Assembly: GCA_944386975.1 (NCBI GenBank)
Contig: CALXDC010000003.1
Coordinates: 33,182-97,181 of the forward strand
DNA length: 64,000 bases
Reading direction: 5' to 3'
Source: an uncultured Oscillospiraceae bacterium
GTDB taxonomy: Bacteria; Bacillota; Clostridia; Oscillospirales; Oscillospiraceae
Both the position numbers and the translations under genes were made by a program. The notes under the pieces were generated by a model, which saw nothing but the letters and a program-made list of their open reading frames with translations, ran no database searches and was not told where the DNA came from. Position 1 is the stretch's first letter; each line of letters begins with the position of its first letter. Below, in pieces: positions 15,603 to 23,790 of this stretch.

Positions 15603-17495
15603 TTACCGCAGCTTCATGGGGGTGAGGGCCAGGTAGTCCTCCAGGGTGCCGTCGTTGAGGCAGCACTCGATGATCTTCCGGCCCAGGGGGTGCAGGTCGT
15701 CGGTGAGGAACTGCTGAATCTCCTCCTTGAAAAAGTCGGTGAGAATTTTGGCTCCTGCGTCATAGCCCTCGATGCCCAGCTTGGACTGGGTCTCCGGCCG
15801 GAGGAAGGTCTGGCGGATGTACTGGTTATCCAGCTTCATATCCAGAAGGGCGTAGCCGAACAGGGGGCACCGGGCGGGGGTCAGGTGCTTGGCCTTGATG
15901 TTGCCGTCATGACGGGCCAGATATTCCCGGCACAGCCACTCGGACATGAAGCCGATGTTGTAGGCCCCGATATGCTGGTTGGGGATCAGCACGTTGAGGG
16001 TCTTGGGGCAGGAGAGGATCTGCTGGAGCAGCAGGTTGGCCTGGGTTACCTTCTTGCCGGTGGCGAAGGGCCAATAGCTGCCCACCCCCTCGCTCTTCAT
16101 CTTGCTGCCGCCGTCCACCACACTGGGGTTCTTGAAGCCCCGGGGGGCCACCAGCCGCCACAGCCAGGCCAGGGAGGGCGGGATGATGTGCAGCATCCCC
16201 ATGACCCCGTAATTGGGCTCTGCGGCGGTGGAGGGGGGCATCCGGACGCCGAAGCTCCGCACGCTCACCTCCTGGGGCTCCGGGGGTACGATGTGCTCGA
16301 TCATGTCCCGGGGAATGATGACCCGGGGGTTGGAGCAGGGCTTGCCGGTGGAGTCCATCACATGCTCCCAGATGAGACAGGTGGAGCCGGGGACGCTGTC
16401 CATGTTGAAAAACAGCAGGGGCCGGGGCGGGTGGATGGATACCTTCTCATAGATGGGGTTGTTGCCGTAGGCATGCATGCTGTCCATCCGGAGGAACCAC
16501 CCCGCCTCCGCGTCCACGATCATCAGCTTGCCCCCCTCCGGATCCTGGTAGGCGGCGTGGCAGAGGGCCATGTCGTCGGCAATGGGGTAGATGGTGCAGC
16601 TCTCCTTCAGGTTGAGGTAGTATTGCTCGCCGGTGATGATGTGGGTACCCAGCAGAAGCCGGTCGTCGTCCTCCCGGTGGAAGTCCTCCAGCATCTCGCT
16701 CTTGCCGCCGCCGCTGGCTCCCTCGTGCATGAACACCGTCTCATTCTCATAAGGGGTTTCCACCATGGCCGCGCTGGCGTGGCAGCAGACCCACCCCTCC
16801 TGCTCACCGATGTCCAGCAGCACGGAGTAGACCCCTTTCTTGGCGGAGGGGCCGGGGTAGAGGTTGTAGGCGAAGACCTCATGAAGGGTTTCGCTGCGGT
16901 TGTGGACCACCACCTGCTTGCCGTCGAAGTGGGTGTGGCGGAAGGGTGGGGCCACGTAGATGATGGCCCGGGGGGTGTAGCCCTGGGGGATGTCGTTGAT
17001 GCTGACAAAGCCCTGGATGTTGGCGATGGCCAGGGCAAAAAAGGCGGCGTTCACCGGACAGATGACCAGGCTGTCGTAGCCGTAGGGGTCCGGCCCCGCC
17101 TGGAAGGGAAGCAGCAGCAGGCGCTGGCGGGAGAACCAGTCCAGGGTCTCCTGACGGAGCTTTGAGAAGGGGTAGCCGAAGCGGTCGGGAAAGCGGGGCT
17201 TGTCGCTGGGCAGCTCGTCGCCGATGACCATGGAGTTGGGGTCCCGGCGGCGCATGTAGTCCTCCATGAAGTTGACCACCGCGCCGTTTTTGCAGCGGAT
17301 CACCTCCGCCTCCTTCAACGCGCCCCGCCCCTCGATGTTGTACACCACGTCGTAACGGGAGGTGTGGGCCGGGCCGAAGACCAGCTCGTCCAGCTCCTCC
17401 GGAGTCTCCATGTAGGCGATGGACCGGCATTTGCGCAGGGCCTCGTCCACCTCCGGCGGCAGGTTGAATAGGTTGTAATAGTTGTCGTAAAACAT
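15603..17495 (-). CDS. DUF4914-like protein with PEPCK/HPr-kinase-type P-loop
   Basis: A 630-residue soluble protein I associate with the uncharacterised DUF4914 family. The firm motif is a P-loop HEGASGGGKSEM (GASGGGKSE at 259-267). Its GxSGxGKSE form resembles HPr kinase and the phosphoenolpyruvate carboxykinase superfamily more than ordinary ATPases. Acidic DDDRLL (about 277) and DGGSKMKSEG follow. There are no signal peptide or membrane segments. ATG at 17495 after AGAGAGGGACAG. It is a single-gene transcript with its own promoter and terminator. A nucleotide-dependent phosphotransfer role is plausible, but the substrate is unknown. Confidence 0.8.
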   Translation of the reverse strand: MFYDNYYNLFNLPPEVDEALRKCRSIAYMETPEELDELVFGPAHTSRYDVVYNIEGRGALKEAEVIRCKNGAVVNFMEDYMRRRDPNSMVIGDELPSDKPRFPDRFGYPFSKLRQETLDWFSRQRLLLLPFQAGPDPYGYDSLVICPVNAAFFALAIANIQGFVSINDIPQGYTPRAIIYVAPPFRHTHFDGKQVVVHNRSETLHEVFAYNLYPGPSAKKGVYSVLLDIGEQEGWVCCHASAAMVETPYENETVFMHEGASGGGKSEMLEDFHREDDDRLLLGTHIITGEQYYLNLKESCTIYPIADDMALCHAAYQDPEGGKLMIVDAEAGWFLRMDSMHAYGNNPIYEKVSIHPPRPLLFFNMDSVPGSTCLIWEHVMDSTGKPCSNPRVIIPRDMIEHIVPPEPQEVSVRSFGVRMPPSTAAEPNYGVMGMLHIIPPSLAWLWRLVAPRGFKNPSVVDGGSKMKSEGVGSYWPFATGKKVTQANLLLQQILSCPKTLNVLIPNQHIGAYNIGFMSEWLCREYLARHDGNIKAKHLTPARCPLFGYALLDMKLDNQYIRQTFLRPETQSKLGIEGYDAGAKILTDFFKEEIQQFLTDDLHPLGRKIIECCLNDGTLEDYLALTPMKLR

Positions 17496-17629
17496 GTCTG
17501 TCCCTCTCTGTCCGGCGGCGGAATCTGCGGAATTCCGCCTGGGCCTGTTCCTGCGGCGCGGGGAAAGGGCGGACGCTCCGCCTCTGTAAAAAATAACGGA
17601 TACAGTGGGAGTAAAACATTTCTGATTGT

Positions 17630-17658
17630 ATTATATAGACAAAACAACTCCGGCACAA
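17630..17658 (-). promoter_or_regulatory. Promoter of DUF4914-like gene
   Basis: Minus strand: TTGTGC (17653-17658), 17-bp spacer, TATAAT (17630-17635). The leader is about 130 nt. Confidence 0.7.
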
Positions 17659-17841
17659 CCTGGGAAAACGCCGATTTTTTTCCGGCTTTCGGCGCAGGCG
17701 GCAAAGCGCCCCCTCCTGTAGAACGGCGCAGCTTTCCTGAAATAAGGCGGAAGGAAGAGTTGAGTATTTTACGGCGATTTTACAGAGGAACGAGAAAATA
17801 ATGAACCTTTTTTTCAAAAGTATTCCACAAAATCACCAAGG

Positions 17842-17877
17842 GCGGCGGAATCCTCCGGCGGGATTCCGCCGCTTTTT
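17842..17877 (+). terminator. Terminator-like hairpin upstream of the sugar importer
   Basis: GCGGCGGAATCC (17842-17853) pairs with GGATTCCGCCGC (17861-17872) and is followed by TTTTT. No plus-strand gene precedes it, so it may block stray transcription or act as an attenuator in a long ytfQ leader. Confidence 0.65.
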
Positions 17878-18209
17878 CTGCCGGTTGCCCGGCTTTTGTT
17901 CAATTGACCGGAAAGTTATTTTTCTCTAAGACCGACCGGATTTGGCCCAAAATGTCGAAATCATTTCGAAAATCGTAAAATATCAAACCAATTTTCAATT
18001 GATTTTAACTTTTTCAAAAAATTGGTTCTCTTTTGATGGTTTTGCCATAAATTTGTATTGTGCGTCAGTACGAATTTGTGGTGTTTATACAATGTTGTAT
18101 TGACTTTCGAGAAAAACGGGAGTTAAATTTGAAGCGGAAACTCCCAGGGGCGCAAACCGGAGAGGGGGAGGCCCCGGGAGAATTTGAAAAGAAAGCAGAG
18201 GATATGAGC

Positions 18210-19235
18210 ATGAAGAAGTTATTGACCCTGATCCTGGCTCTGGCCATGGTGCTGGCTCTGGTTGCCTGCGGCAACACCGCCAACAACGGCGGCACCGGCA
18301 ACAACGGCGGCAGCGCCAACAACGGCGGCAGCGCCGACGAGGGCGGCGAGGCCGATCTCATCACCGTGGGCATCATCAACAACGATCCCAACGAGTCCGG
18401 CTACCGCACCGCCAACGACAAGGACATGAAGGAGACCTTCACCGAGGAGAACGGCTACAAGGCCACCTTCGCCTACAGCCTGAAGAACGACGAGCAGATT
18501 GCCGCCGCCCAGAAGTTCGTGCAGGATGAGGTGGACTACCTGCTGATCTCCGCCGCCGGCACCGCCGGCTGGGACTCCGTCCTGCAGGACGCTCAGGACG
18601 CCGGTATCCAGGTCATCCTCTTTGACCGTACCATCGACGCCGACCCCAGCCTGTATGTGGCCTCCATCGTCTCCGACATGGCCCAGGAGGGCAAGACCGC
18701 CGTTGATTGGCTGGCTTCCCAGGGCCTTGAGGAGTACAACATCATCCACATCCAGGGCGTGATGGGCTCCGCCGCCCAGATCGGCCGTACCGGCGCTCTG
18801 GACGACATGGTGGCCGCCAATGAGAATTGGAACCTGGTGGACCAGCAGACCGCCGAGTGGAACGCTGAGACCGCCCAGCAGATCGTCCAGGCTGCCATCG
18901 ACTCCGGCAAGGAGTTCAACGTGATTTACGCCGAGAACGACGACATGGCCAAGGGTGCTGTGGCCGCTCTGGACAAGGCCAACATCTCCCACGGCGTGAA
19001 CGGCGACGTGATCATCATGGGCTTTGACTGCAACAAGTGGGCTCTTGAGGAGCTGCTGGCCGGCAACTGGAACTACGACGGCCAGTGCAACCCCTTCCAG
19101 GCCTCCTACATCGACGAGATCATCAAGGGCCTTGAGAACGGCCAGGCTCCCGCCGAGCAGGTGGTCATCCTGGAGGAGAAGGGCTTTGACGCCGCCACTA
19201 TCACCCAGGAGGACGTGGACACCTACGGCATCTGA
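18210..19235 (+). CDS. ytfQ: Sugar ABC transporter substrate-binding lipoprotein (YtfQ type)
   Basis: A 341-residue periplasmic-binding-protein-1-like lipoprotein. Lipobox ALVAC (Cys20), then an Asn/Gly linker. The pentose/galactofuranose-binding fold shows ITVGIINNDPNESGYR, ILFDRTIDADP, HIQGVMGSAAQIGRTGALDD and IYAENDDMAKGAV, which resemble E. coli YtfQ (galactofuranose). ATG at 18210 (MKKLLTL) is eight bases from GAGG; an ATG six bases earlier is too close. Codon choice is strongly biased (nearly all AAC, ATC, GGC), suggesting high expression. Confidence 0.92.
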   Translation: MKKLLTLILALAMVLALVACGNTANNGGTGNNGGSANNGGSADEGGEADLITVGIINNDPNESGYRTANDKDMKETFTEENGYKATFAYSLKNDEQIAAAQKFVQDEVDYLLISAAGTAGWDSVLQDAQDAGIQVILFDRTIDADPSLYVASIVSDMAQEGKTAVDWLASQGLEEYNIIHIQGVMGSAAQIGRTGALDDMVAANENWNLVDQQTAEWNAETAQQIVQAAIDSGKEFNVIYAENDDMAKGAVAALDKANISHGVNGDVIIMGFDCNKWALEELLAGNWNYDGQCNPFQASYIDEIIKGLENGQAPAEQVVILEEKGFDAATITQEDVDTYGI

Positions 19236-19270
19236 TGCTGCGGTGATTCTGAGAATTTGAACTGAGCACC

Positions 19271-19334
19271 GGGACATGCGGTACGGAATATAGGGATGAT
19301 ATATTCTTATATCCGCATCGTATGTCCCCTTTTT
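19271..19334 (+). terminator. Attenuator-like hairpin between ytfQ and ytfR
   Basis: GGGACAT (19271-19277) pairs with ATGTCCC (19322-19328); inside, GGAATATA can pair with TATATCC; then CTTTTT follows. A leaky terminator here would allow more binding protein than ATPase and permeases. A small CCCG/CGGG hairpin follows at 19335-19348. Confidence 0.7.
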
Positions 19335-19378
19335 CCCGCGAAAACGGGCCAATTGACTGAAATGGAGGCGAGAGACAC

Positions 19379-20899
19379 ATGCAAGAGGGCGCGGTATTGG
19401 AAATGCGCGGCATCTGCAAATATTTTCCCGGTGTCCGAGCCCTTCAGGACGTGGATTTCACCCTTCGGGAGGGTGAGATCCACGCGCTGATGGGAGAGAA
19501 CGGCGCGGGCAAATCCACGCTGATCAAGGTGCTGACCGGCGTGCACGTCAAGGACGGCGGTGAAATCTTCCTGAAGGGGACGGAGGGCCCCGTCCACATC
19601 AAGTCCCCCCAGGACGCCCAGAACGCCGGTATCAGCACGGTGTATCAGGAGATTACCCTCTGCCCCAACCTGACGGTGGCGGAGAATATGTTCATCGGCC
19701 GCACCAAGGGCGGCTTCACCAACTGGCGGTACATCAACAAGCGGGCGGGGGAGATTCTCCGTTCCCTGGAGATTCCCGCCGCCCCCACCCAGCAGCTGGG
19801 CAGCTGCTCTATCGCGGTGCAGCAGATGGTGGCCATTGCCCGTGCGGTGGATATGGAGTGCAAGGTACTGATTCTGGATGAGCCCACCTCCTCCCTGGAC
19901 GAGCAGGAGGTGGCCAAGCTCTTCAAGCTGATGCTGGATCTGAAGGCCAAGGGCGTGGGCATCATCTTCGTCACCCACTTCTTAGAGCAGGTCTATGAGG
20001 TCTGCGACCGGATCACCGTTCTCCGGGACGGGGGCCTTGTGGGCGAGTACGTCATTGAGGACCTGCCGCGGGTCCAGCTGGTGGCCAAGATGCTGGGCAA
20101 GGAGCTGGATGATCTGGCGGACATCAAGGGCGACCAGCCCGCCTACACGGAGGAGGACCGGGGAGAGCCGGTGCTGGAGGCCCACCAGCTGGCCAGCACC
20201 GCCGGCATCAAGCCCTTCGACTTCGCCATCTACAAGGGCGAGGTCAACGGCTTCACCGGCCTTTTAGGCTCCGGCCGCAGCGAGTGTGTCCGGGCCATCT
20301 TCGGCGCGGACCGGACCACCGGCGGCACCGTTCGGATGGACGGCAAGGAGGTCCGCATCCGCAAGCCGCTGGATGCCATGAAGCTGGGCATCGGCTATCT
20401 GCCGGAGGACCGCAAGCAGGACGGCATCGTGGGGGACCTCTCCGTCCGGGAGAACATCATTCTGGCCCTCCAGGTGATGAAGGGCTTCTTCCATCCCTTC
20501 TCCAGAGCCCAGGCGGAGGCCTTTGCCGACGAGTACATCAAGCTTCTGGAGATCAAGACCGCCTCCTCCGACACCCCCATCAAGTCCCTCTCCGGCGGCA
20601 ACCAGCAGAAGGTGATCCTGGCCCGGTGGCTCCTCACCAACCCCAAGTACCTCATTCTGGACGAGCCCACCCGGGGCATCGACATCGGCACCAAGATCGA
20701 GATTCAAAAGCTGGTTTTGAAGCTGGCCGCCGAGGGCAAGAGCGTCACCTTCATCTCCTCGGAGATCGACGAGATGCTCCGCACCTGCTCCCGCCTCATT
20801 GTCATGCGGGACCGCAAGGTGGTGGGCGAGCTGGGCGGCAGCGACCTTGCCCAGGATAAAATCATGCAGACCATTGCCGGAGGTGAAAGCGCGTCATGA
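19379..20899 (+). CDS. ytfR: Sugar ABC transporter double ATPase (YtfR type)
   Basis: A 506-residue protein with two ATPase halves. Half 1: Walker A GENGAGKST (39-47), Walker B VLILDEPTSSLD. Half 2: degenerate P-loop GLLGSGRSECV, intact signature LSGGNQQKVILARWL and Walker B YLILDEPTRGID. This is the RbsA/MglA/YtfR class. ATG at 19379 follows TGGAGGCGAGAGACAC. It overlaps the permease gene by four bases. Confidence 0.94.
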   Translation: MQEGAVLEMRGICKYFPGVRALQDVDFTLREGEIHALMGENGAGKSTLIKVLTGVHVKDGGEIFLKGTEGPVHIKSPQDAQNAGISTVYQEITLCPNLTVAENMFIGRTKGGFTNWRYINKRAGEILRSLEIPAAPTQQLGSCSIAVQQMVAIARAVDMECKVLILDEPTSSLDEQEVAKLFKLMLDLKAKGVGIIFVTHFLEQVYEVCDRITVLRDGGLVGEYVIEDLPRVQLVAKMLGKELDDLADIKGDQPAYTEEDRGEPVLEAHQLASTAGIKPFDFAIYKGEVNGFTGLLGSGRSECVRAIFGADRTTGGTVRMDGKEVRIRKPLDAMKLGIGYLPEDRKQDGIVGDLSVRENIILALQVMKGFFHPFSRAQAEAFADEYIKLLEIKTASSDTPIKSLSGGNQQKVILARWLLTNPKYLILDEPTRGIDIGTKIEIQKLVLKLAAEGKSVTFISSEIDEMLRTCSRLIVMRDRKVVGELGGSDLAQDKIMQTIAGGESAS

Positions 20900-22005
20900 G
20901 TTCCGTGAAAACTTCTCTGAAGGAAAAGAAGGGCCTGAAGGGGACCCTGCTGGGTCTGGTGCGCCAGCAGATTTTCATCCCCATCGCCGCCCTTTTGCTC
21001 CTGGTTCTCTTCAACCTTATTGTAGACCCCAGCTTCTTTGCCATCAGCCTCTCGGAGAACAGCGCCGGGGACCCGGTGCTGTCCGGCTACCTCATCACCA
21101 TCCTGGATAACGCCTCGGAGCTGGCCATCCTGGCCATCGGCATGACTCTGGTCACCGCCGCCTCCGGCGGACAGGACATCAGCGTGGGCGCCACCATCGC
21201 CATTGCCGGCAGCGTGGTGCTGCGGGTCCTCTGCGGCACCAACTCCCGGCCTGAGACTCTCCAGGCCCCCATCATCGTGGCCTTCCTGGTCTGCTGCGTG
21301 GTGGCCATGCTCTTCGGCGCCTTCAACGGCGTGCTGGTGGCCTACTTCAAGATTCAGCCCATGGTGGCCACCCTGATCCTCTACACCGCCGGCCGCTCCA
21401 TCGCCGCCTGGATCAACAACAACGAGCTGCCCATCATCAGCGAGCCCTCCTTCGGCTACTTCGGCAACTTCATCCCCGGCATCCCTGTGCCTACCCCGGT
21501 GTTCATCGCTATTGCGTGCATGGTGGTCATCGCCCTGGCGCTGAAGTTCACCAATCTGGGTCTCTACTCCCAGAGCGTGGGCATCAACCCCCACTCCTCC
21601 CGCCTCAACGGTATCGACCCCGCCTTCATCAAGTTCATCACCTATGTGATCCTGGGCCTGTGCGTGGCAGTGGCCGGCTTCATCAAGGTCAGCCGCTTTT
21701 CCACCATCAACTACTCCGTGGTGGCCAAGGATATCGAGATGGACGCCATTCTGGCGGTGGCTCTGGGCGGCAACGCCCTCAGCGGCGGCAAGTTCAACAT
21801 GGGCGCTTCCATTCTGGGCGCCTACGTGATCCAATTTTTGACCACCACCCTCTTCAAATTCAACGTGGACTCCAGCGCCCTGCCTGCCTACAAGGCGGTG
21901 GTGGTGATTCTGCTGGTGGTGCTCAGCGCTCCCGTGGCCCGGGAGAAGCTGTCCAACTTCTGGAAGAAGCTGGCGCCCGCCAAGGCTGCAAAGGAGGCGA
22001 ACTGA
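20896..22005 (+). CDS. ytfT: Sugar ABC transporter permease (YtfT type)
   Basis: A 369-residue BPD_transp_2 permease. A basic N-terminus precedes about nine to ten helices. AIGMTLVTAASGGQDISVGATIAIAG is the conserved N-terminal signature and GGNALSGGKFNMGASILGAY the C-terminal one. It is coupled by a four-base overlap to ytfR and is followed after one base by the second permease. Confidence 0.93.
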   Translation: MSSVKTSLKEKKGLKGTLLGLVRQQIFIPIAALLLLVLFNLIVDPSFFAISLSENSAGDPVLSGYLITILDNASELAILAIGMTLVTAASGGQDISVGATIAIAGSVVLRVLCGTNSRPETLQAPIIVAFLVCCVVAMLFGAFNGVLVAYFKIQPMVATLILYTAGRSIAAWINNNELPIISEPSFGYFGNFIPGIPVPTPVFIAIACMVVIALALKFTNLGLYSQSVGINPHSSRLNGIDPAFIKFITYVILGLCVAVAGFIKVSRFSTINYSVVAKDIEMDAILAVALGGNALSGGKFNMGASILGAYVIQFLTTTLFKFNVDSSALPAYKAVVVILLVVLSAPVAREKLSNFWKKLAPAKAAKEAN

Positions 22006-22006
22006 G

Positions 22007-23059
22007 ATGGCATTTTCCAAGACAACCACAAAGGAAGGCCGTCTGGCCCCCCGGCACAGCATGTCGGACACCAACATTCTGCTGTGCATCACCATCCTGG
22101 TGTTCCTGGTGATGTACGCTGCCGCCATGATCTTCTTAGGCTCCGGCTTTTTGAAGCCCCAGACCTTCTTCAACATTCTCAATGAGAATGCCGCCCTCAT
22201 CATCCTCTCCTGCGGTATGAGCATCGTGATGATCACCGGGGGCATCGACATTTCCGTGGGCACCATGACCGCCCTGATCAGTATGAGCTGTGCCGTTCAC
22301 CTGGACTATCAGGGCGGCAGCGTAGCCAGCGCCGCCGGTCTGGCCCTCCTCATCGGCGTCCTCTTCGGACTGGTCCAGGGCTACATCATCGCCTACCTGG
22401 AGATCCAGCCCTTCATCGTCACCCTGGCGGGCATGTTCTTCGCCAAGGGCATGACCACCATCGTCAACTCCACCCAGTTCAACGTGGAGCACGAGGGCTT
22501 CCAGGCCCTGAAGGCCACCCGAATTTATGTGCCGGGCATGGGCTCCGTCAACAAGCTGGGCAAGTATGTCCCCGCCTATGTGGAGATCGGCGTCATCGTG
22601 GCGGTGCTGGTGGTCATCCTCCTCTTCGTCTTCCTCCGCTGGAGCAAGCTGGGCCGGGCCTTCTACGCCGTGGGCGGCAACCGGCAGAGCGCCAACATGC
22701 TGGGCATCAACGTGAGGCGCACCCGCTTTTTGGCCCACTTCCTCTGCAGCGTGCTGGCGGGCATCGGCGGCTTCGTCTACTTCCTCCATGTGGGCTCCGG
22801 CTCCCCCTCCCACGCAAGCGGCGCGGAGATGAACGCCATTGCCTCCTCCATCATCGGCGGCACCATGCTGACCGGCGGCGTAGGCAACATCGTGGGCACC
22901 TTCTTCGGCGTCCTCTCCCTGAGCACCATCAAGAACATCGTCTCCTCCCTGGGTCTGGACGAGGCATGGTGGACCAACATCACCGTGGCCGCCATGATCT
23001 GCCTCTTCCTCCTCATCCAGAGCGTGGTGCTGATCCGCAAGAACAAGAGCAGCAAGTAA
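22007..23059 (+). CDS. yjfF: Sugar ABC transporter permease (YjfF type)
   Basis: A 350-residue partner permease. LSCGMSIVMITGGIDISVGTM, AVGGNRQSANMLGINVRRTR (coupling loop) and GGTMLTGGVGNIVGT place it in the same superfamily, closest in arrangement to YjfF. With YtfT it forms the pore of the galactofuranose/pentose-type importer. Last gene of the operon, ended by a strong terminator. Confidence 0.92.
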   Translation: MAFSKTTTKEGRLAPRHSMSDTNILLCITILVFLVMYAAAMIFLGSGFLKPQTFFNILNENAALIILSCGMSIVMITGGIDISVGTMTALISMSCAVHLDYQGGSVASAAGLALLIGVLFGLVQGYIIAYLEIQPFIVTLAGMFFAKGMTTIVNSTQFNVEHEGFQALKATRIYVPGMGSVNKLGKYVPAYVEIGVIVAVLVVILLFVFLRWSKLGRAFYAVGGNRQSANMLGINVRRTRFLAHFLCSVLAGIGGFVYFLHVGSGSPSHASGAEMNAIASSIIGGTMLTGGVGNIVGTFFGVLSLSTIKNIVSSLGLDEAWWTNITVAAMICLFLLIQSVVLIRKNKSSK

Positions 23060-23082
23060 AACCGGCGGACCAAACTGCAGAA

Positions 23083-23118
23083 GGGTCCTCTCTCCCCCGG
23101 GAGAGAGGACCCTTTTTT
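23083..23118 (+). terminator. Terminator of the ytfQRT-yjfF operon
   Basis: GGGTCCTCTCTC (23083-23094) pairs with GAGAGAGGACCC (23101-23112), then six T. Confidence 0.94.
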
Positions 23119-23232
23119 GCCGTTGGTCCCCGATGCCCTTTATGGTAGAATAAAAAACAGAAAGATTCCCGTCACGGCGGACCGTCCTTTCCGTCAAGAG
23201 GGGTGAAGGAAGAGAAGAAAGGAGGGAGGACC

Positions 23233-23790
23233 GTGGAGGATGGGCATATCGTGGCGCTATACTGGGCGCGAAGTCAGACGGCCATCGCCGCCTCGGAGGA
23301 GAAGTACGGTCCCCTGTGCCGGGGGATCTCCTACAACATCCTCCGCAGCCATGAGGACGCGGAGGAGTGCGTCAACGACACCTGGCACCGGGCCTGGGAC
23401 ACCATGCCGCCCCAGCGGCCTCAGTCCCTGGGGGCTTACCTCTGCCGGATCGTCCGCAATCTCTCTATCGACCGCTGGCGGGCCCGGAAGAGCCTGAAGC
23501 GGGGAGAGGGGCTGGAGTCTCTGGTGCTGGAGCTGGAGGAGTGTGTCCCCGCCGTCCCCAGCGCCGAGGAGCAGTGGGAGACGGAGGAGATTGCCGCTGC
23601 GGTGGAGCGGTGGCTGGACACCCTGGAGGACCGGGACCGGGGACTGTTCCTCCGGCGGTACTGGTACGGCGACAGCGTGAAGGAGCTGGCGGGGCGTCTC
23701 GGCTGGTCCCCCAACCGGCTGGCCCAGCGGCTGGGTCGGCTGCGGAAAGGGCTCCGCCGGGCCTTGGAGGAGGAAGGAGTGAGCTTATGA
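23233..23790 (+). CDS. ECF-type RNA polymerase sigma factor
   Basis: A 185-residue sigma-70 family protein. Region 2: YGPLCRGISYNILRSHEDAEECVNDTWHRAW and RNLSIDRWRARK. Region 4: LDTLEDRDRGLFLRRYWYGDSVKELAGRLGWSPNRLAQRLGRLR. I chose the GTG at 23233 because AAAGGAGG sits seven bases ahead; an in-frame GTG at 23203 lacks such a site. The next gene overlaps by four bases and encodes a membrane protein in the usual anti-sigma position. Confidence 0.92.
   Translation: MEDGHIVALYWARSQTAIAASEEKYGPLCRGISYNILRSHEDAEECVNDTWHRAWDTMPPQRPQSLGAYLCRIVRNLSIDRWRARKSLKRGEGLESLVLELEECVPAVPSAEEQWETEEIAAAVERWLDTLEDRDRGLFLRRYWYGDSVKELAGRLGWSPNRLAQRLGRLRKGLRRALEEEGVSL

Larger units (their letters stand above)
17496..18209. 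other. 714-bp AT-rich intergenic region
   Basis: Much richer in A/T than its surroundings. It holds the promoter of the minus-strand gene (17630-17658), a terminator-like hairpin (17842-17877) and the long leader of the sugar importer. A 50-codon frame opening at 17801 runs through the hairpin; I see nothing to show that it is a gene. Confidence 0.7.

Noticed and set aside
17801-17950. 50-codon frame as a ytfQ leader peptide
   Set aside because: It passes through the terminator-like hairpin, has poor ribosome-site spacing and no run of regulatory codons.
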